Source of the DNA: a bacterium
GTDB lineage: Bacteria; CSSED10-310; JAJRTK01
Assembly (NCBI GenBank): GCA_024278345.1
Contig: JAJRTK010000172.1
Location: forward strand, 1-27,887
DNA length: 27,887 bases
Reading direction: 5' to 3'
Part shown: piece by piece, positions 25,201 through 27,887 of the stretch
Position numbering within the stretch: the first letter of the stretch is position 1
How the letters are laid out: the number at the start of each line of letters is the position of its first letter
The notes under the pieces: model-generated
What the model saw: only the letters and a program-made list of their open reading frames with translations
Databases searched by the model: none
Told to the model about the DNA's origin: nothing
Made by a program: the position numbers and the translations under genes

Positions 25201-25532
25201 GCAGGGGGCAAATAAACGAGATTCAGGTGACAATCCTTCAGCCGTCGGCTCCGCTGGGGCAGATTCCTGACGGGACCATCGCTCTTTTCTCCTTTGAAGA
25301 TTCCTGTCAACTCAGTGATGCCAATTGGTCTTCCGATCTCGGTTTTATCGATCCCTTGGCTTCCTTTGGAGGCAGTTCAGGGGAAAGCTTGCCTGGAGTC
25401 GCCAGTCCAGCACTCCAGCAGTCCGTTCCCGCGAGGGCTGGGTGGTATGAGACCGGACTTTTGTTCCTGCTCCTTCTTCTGGGCGGTGCTGTTCTGGGGC
25501 GCGGAAGGCGGCGATACATGGCGAACCGCTGA
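22212..25532 (+). CDS. Secreted multi-domain endonuclease I with lamin-tail, dockerin-like and anchor regions
   Basis: This is a 1106-aa protein with a TTG start. Residues 17-36 are a signal-peptide core. Residues about 78-220 resemble a lamin-tail-like domain ('ISEFVTVDAAGESTEFVEIF'). Residues about 285-535 are an endonuclease I (EndA/NucM family) domain: 'YNREHSWPRS' (347-356, catalytic His351), 'DCHHLFLSD' (371-379), 'NSARG' (383-387), 'RRGDIARAQFYMDLRYEG' (439-456) and 'NPFIEHPEWV' (524-533). Family members cut DNA without sequence specificity. A Thr/Pro linker (542-598) leads to a second lamin-tail-like domain (603-770), another linker (777-827), and two dockerin-like Ca2+ loops (Asp832/Asn834/Asp836/Asp843 and Asn875/Asn877/Asp879/Asp886). 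Residues 905-1045 are a beta domain, perhaps cohesin-like. A membrane helix (about 1079-1096) and an Arg-rich tail (GRGRRRYMANR) end the protein, a sorting-type anchor. It probably degrades extracellular DNA at the cell surface. Confidence 0.92.
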   Translation: MSPASTARLSSFSAPKSWSFWILFALPLLLPHSAMPQEGERDAVEIAAVSAQGSRNVELPGIELPLAGAGLALPAAVILPIISEFVTVDAAGESTEFVEIFGVSKADYSAVSIVILEGDAAENPGVVDAVYTAGLADIAGFWSTGYRSAEIENGSLTILLVSSFTGAVGNDLDTNDDGTLDSTPWTTLHDSVAVSDGGPGDQSYSTVVLIPGYDGVGDRPDGASRFPYYLDTDSASDWVRNDFDGQIFFDPLGGTVTVGEMYNTPGFVNRALPENYFGSVDASSASTLRTTLHAAIANHIRFPYSSSDPDTWNILEEADENPLNSGQILDVYRNAAYTKVGGGNANYNREHSWPRSYGFKVDGTSNYPHNDCHHLFLSDSGYNSARGSRPFATCGASCTEYSTLANGGAGGGSGTYPGNSNWQGTSDGPSGSWETWNDRRGDIARAQFYMDLRYEGGTHAVTGVTEHQLILTDNRSLIVTSSSNYSPAYMGLLSVLLQWHLDDPVDDKERARDEAVYRWQGNRNPFIEHPEWVDCIYQGICTATTPTPTSTLGPPTLTPTITQTPTITSTPTITPTPTITPTLGPPTLTPTPTPTLPGGACGNELFFSEYIEGSSLDKAVEIYNGTGGSIDLTAGNYVVEIYANGSASVGNSISLTGSVFDGDVFVLANSGANASILAQADQTSGSVSFNGNDAVVLKRGGAAGTILDVIGQVGFDPGSEWGIGDASTKDNTIVRMPSIFAGDTNPGDPFDPAVEWIGFPLGTTSNLGSHAIDSCLSSTPTSTPSPSPTFTPPPTATLTATPSPTFTATAVVTSTPTPTPTATATPPIDRGDCNDDFSVDAGDLSALPLEIFDGDGTDPAAAPGGSFAGHTIGCNANADALIDAGDLSCAVLLIANGPGSCAVQAQGSSVAIQLSKLPSGRASISFAKANQQEAANRVTFELRLSSDGQPTNSMTFALGYRTRCLSFDEADSNLDGLPDGLFFTLPAGWFGSANLLSRGQINEIQVTILQPSAPLGQIPDGTIALFSFEDSCQLSDANWSSDLGFIDPLASFGGSSGESLPGVASPALQQSVPARAGWYETGLLFLLLLLGGAVLGRGRRRYMANR

Positions 25533-25564
25533 GTCTCCTTCTTTTCGGTATAGGTGAAGAGTCC

Positions 25565-27887
25565 ATGAGGCAGAGGGACCAGTGCGAACACGAGCCCACC
25601 AAAGAGAATCGGGCTGCCCCTTGGCCGCGGATGAGCAGCAGAGTGCCCCGGTGGGCGTGGCTTGCTTCTGCCCTTGCCGGTGGGCTAGTGGCTGCGGCTT
25701 TGCAGCTTCCCTTTGTCGGCAAGCCGTTCCACGTGGACGACTATCTCTTTGTCCGTGTTGCGCGGAATTTCGCGGCCCATCCCCTGGCGCCCTTTGTGGG
25801 ACCCGATTCGTTCACTGGAGAGATCCGGGATCTTTTCATCCATAACAACCCGCCGGGGCTCCCGGGACTCTTGGCCTTGGGGATGACGGTCTTTGGTGGC
25901 GAGCCCTGGAAGTTGCACCTCCTTCTTTTCCCATGGACCCTTCTGGCGATTCTGGCTTTTGCTTGGCTTGCGGCGGGCTTCTGTCAGCGGCCGCTGGGAG
26001 CCGTGGTCCTTTGGGCCGGCGGGGTGGCATTGACCCTGTCGGGACAACACTTCATGGCGGATGTTCCCGCGTTGGCCCTTGCTATGACCGCCGTGGCCGC
26101 AGCCATGGCAGCAGGCGAAAGGCCCGGGCTTTGGATTTTGGCGGGTGTCAGCTTGGGATTGGCGCTTCTGGCCAAGTATTCCATGGTCTTTTTCTTGGGT
26201 TATGTCCCTCTGGTGGCGCTTTGGGCGGGCCTGGATCGTGGCCGAGTGGCCGCGCTCCTCGGCCTTGCTCTCCTTCCCTCGGCCTTTTGGTGCGCACACA
26301 ATCTGCTTGTACATGGGCAGTTCCATATCTTTTGGGGCGGCAGGCAAGGCAGTGGCTCCCCGTTGGGGCTCCAGTGGATGACCTGGTGGTGGATCGGGAA
26401 GAAGGCGGCCGCGGTACCAGCGGAAGTGGCTTTGACTGGCATGAGCCCGTTTCTTGTGGGATTCGTGTTATGGGGTTGCCGGCGGAAATGGCTCTTCTTG
26501 GTTCCGGCGGCAGGAGCGAGTTGGCTGGCTTGGAAACTGCCTGGTTACACCGCTTGGCAAGAGTTTCAATACTGGCTTTGGTCGTTCTTGGGCTTAGCCG
26601 TCTTGGGGTTGCCACTGGTCAAGGCTTCATGGGTGGGATTTCCTGCGGCGGAAGAGTTCCCGCCCGGTGGCCAGAACCCCTGCGAAAGGCAGGGAGTGCG
26701 CACACAAGATGCAGAGCCCGCGCCCCGTGGCCAGAACCCTTCCTGGAAAGGGCCGTTGAACCCTGATTTGAGCTTGCTGCTTTGGGCATATCCTCTTTTG
26801 TTCTTGAGCGTATTAGTTCTGCCCTTTTTCAGTGTCCGGATGCTTCTTCCGGCCCTTCCTCCCCTGGTACTCTTGATTTGGAGGTGGGTGGAGCGGGTTC
26901 ACCTTCCGAAGATACAGGTCGCGACGGGGGTTATAGCTGGCTTGAGCCTAACCTTCGCCGTGTCGTGGGCGGATGATTCCTATGCCCGCCTCTACCCCGA
27001 GCTTTCCCGAAAAATTGCCGCCGTCGCCCGACAGAAGGGCGTGGATGTGTGGTTCCCGGCAGAGGGCGCCCTCCGCCCTGCCCTGGAGGCGGAAGGGGGC
27101 CGCTATCTCCGCTCCAGGGTGCATAATCTGCCCAAAGGTAGCCTTGTGGCGATCCCCAGTAGCTGTCATCACTTCCGAGTGTCGCCCCGCCTGGCCATGC
27201 GCCTCGAACTTCTCCAGGTCTTGGAAGCGACCATCGGCTCGCCCTTGCGGCTGGAGTCCCCTCGGGCACGAGCGGGGTTTGATGCCCACCCCAGCGGTTT
27301 CCTTCCCGTAGCCCTGTCCAGAACACCGGCCGAAAGAATCTTCTTGTTCCAAGTCACGGAGCCGACGCCATTCGGTCGCCGTCTCTTGGATGATCGGGCT
27401 GCTGTTGCCCTTGAAGGAGAGCTTCACGAGAATATCCATCAGTTCCACGACCAGTTCTATTCCGGCTTGTTCACCCACCCCCCGTCAGTTCAGCGGTTCG
27501 ATGTGCAGGTTCCGCCTGGTTCCGATCTGGAGATCGGGTTTGGCGTGCGAGAGGAGATCAGCGGCCCAAGTTACGGGGATGGCGCGACCTTTCGCGTCCG
27601 TGTCGGCACCGCCCTCGGGGCGGCGCCACCTCCCATGGTGTTCCAGAGAACTCTCGATCCGAAGCACCTGCCGGATCAGAGGCGAATCCACCGGACCCGA
27701 CTCGGCCTTCCCGGCCTGGGCGGAAAGGAGGCCCGGATCGAGCTGGAAACCACCTGCGGGCCGGCTGGTAACTGCGCGTTCGACTGGATCTTTTGGACAT
27801 TGCCTCGTTTCGTGGCGGCAGGTCCGGAAGCGGTTCAGCCGCCAGTCTCCTTGCTCATTGCCCCGGAAGTGATTTCCGGAAATGAAC
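25565..27887 (+). CDS. GT-C type glycosyltransferase-like membrane protein, 3' end beyond the window
   Basis: ATG 25565 follows AGGTGAAGAG (25552-25561), 32 nt after the nuclease stop, so co-transcription is possible. The frame stays open for 774 codons to the last base. Residues about 29-50 form the first membrane helix, followed by 'FHVDDYLFVRVARNF' (Asp58-Asp59), the acidic pair typical of the first periplasmic loop of PMT/ArnT-like GT-C enzymes. 'NNPPGLPGLLAL' (94-105) is also typical of that group. About ten hydrophobic helices follow, up to roughly residue 465. A Gln/Pro/Arg-rich hydrophilic loop encoded around 26650-26765 interrupts them. From about residue 470 a soluble, probably periplasmic, alpha/beta and beta domain runs to the edge. 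Such enzymes move sugars from polyprenyl-phosphate donors to lipids or proteins; the substrate is unknown. The end of the gene is not visible. Confidence 0.72.
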   Translation, partial: MRQRDQCEHEPTKENRAAPWPRMSSRVPRWAWLASALAGGLVAAALQLPFVGKPFHVDDYLFVRVARNFAAHPLAPFVGPDSFTGEIRDLFIHNNPPGLPGLLALGMTVFGGEPWKLHLLLFPWTLLAILAFAWLAAGFCQRPLGAVVLWAGGVALTLSGQHFMADVPALALAMTAVAAAMAAGERPGLWILAGVSLGLALLAKYSMVFFLGYVPLVALWAGLDRGRVAALLGLALLPSAFWCAHNLLVHGQFHIFWGGRQGSGSPLGLQWMTWWWIGKKAAAVPAEVALTGMSPFLVGFVLWGCRRKWLFLVPAAGASWLAWKLPGYTAWQEFQYWLWSFLGLAVLGLPLVKASWVGFPAAEEFPPGGQNPCERQGVRTQDAEPAPRGQNPSWKGPLNPDLSLLLWAYPLLFLSVLVLPFFSVRMLLPALPPLVLLIWRWVERVHLPKIQVATGVIAGLSLTFAVSWADDSYARLYPELSRKIAAVARQKGVDVWFPAEGALRPALEAEGGRYLRSRVHNLPKGSLVAIPSSCHHFRVSPRLAMRLELLQVLEATIGSPLRLESPRARAGFDAHPSGFLPVALSRTPAERIFLFQVTEPTPFGRRLLDDRAAVALEGELHENIHQFHDQFYSGLFTHPPSVQRFDVQVPPGSDLEIGFGVREEISGPSYGDGATFRVRVGTALGAAPPPMVFQRTLDPKHLPDQRRIHRTRLGLPGLGGKEARIELETTCGPAGNCAFDWIFWTLPRFVAAGPEAVQPPVSLLIAPEVISGNE
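26661..26739 (+). repeat. Short 60-bp-spaced direct repeat within the glycosyltransferase-like gene
   Basis: Two 19-bp segments (26661-26679 and 26721-26739) differ at one base and start exactly 60 bp apart, so the frame is kept. They encode 'GGQNP' and 'RGQNP' in a hydrophilic loop between membrane helices. This may be the trace of a small tandem duplication or inserted element. Confidence 0.6.

Overview
The window looks like a chromosomal stretch of a free-living, GC-rich, Gram-negative (diderm) bacterium from a poorly sampled lineage. Most genes encode very long exported proteins with signal peptides and C-terminal membrane anchors. There are Thr/Pro-rich linkers, a dockerin-like pair, and a receiver protein with a DUF4388-like domain. 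These traits recall Acidobacteria, Planctomycetes/Verrucomicrobia and delta-proteobacterial candidate phyla, but no marker gene is present, so taxonomy stays open. No tRNA, rRNA, transposase, phage gene or CRISPR array was seen.

Layout. (1) 1-5684, plus strand: a tight four-gene operon with a TPR protein (cut by the left edge), an exported protein with LPP20/FlgT-N-like domains, a small Lys-rich exported helical protein, and a 759-aa exported protein with FlgT/CsgG-like features. (2) 5688-6647, minus strand, convergent: an exported protein with a perfect 45-bp tandem repeat. (3) 6918-8042: a response-regulator-like protein whose phospho-acceptor Asp is Glu, closed by a clear terminator at 8044-8064. 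(4) 8356-19355: the most striking part, 11 kb holding three tandem paralogous envelope units. Unit 0 is split by an in-frame TAG at 10366. Units A and B are fused in one 2440-aa ORF with signal-peptide-like and membrane segments in its middle. All three units share the same order of beta-rich modules and C-terminal membrane helices. (5) 19542-20900, minus strand: a membrane-anchored TAXI-type solute-binding protein without TRAP permease genes nearby, divergent from a sigma-factor-like protein (21115-21771). (6) 22212-25532: a secreted, multi-domain endonuclease I with lamin-tail-like, dockerin-like and possibly cohesin-like domains and a C-terminal anchor. (7) 25565 to the right edge: a polytopic GT-C type glycosyltransferase-like protein with no stop before the window ends.

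Two intergenic regions (19461-19525 and 21931-21992) carry related copies of a hairpin element with conserved flanks, spacing and axis of symmetry. The likely functional theme is construction and maintenance of the cell envelope. The three-unit family at 8356-19355 is the best candidate for an undescribed system; its function cannot be read from the sequence.
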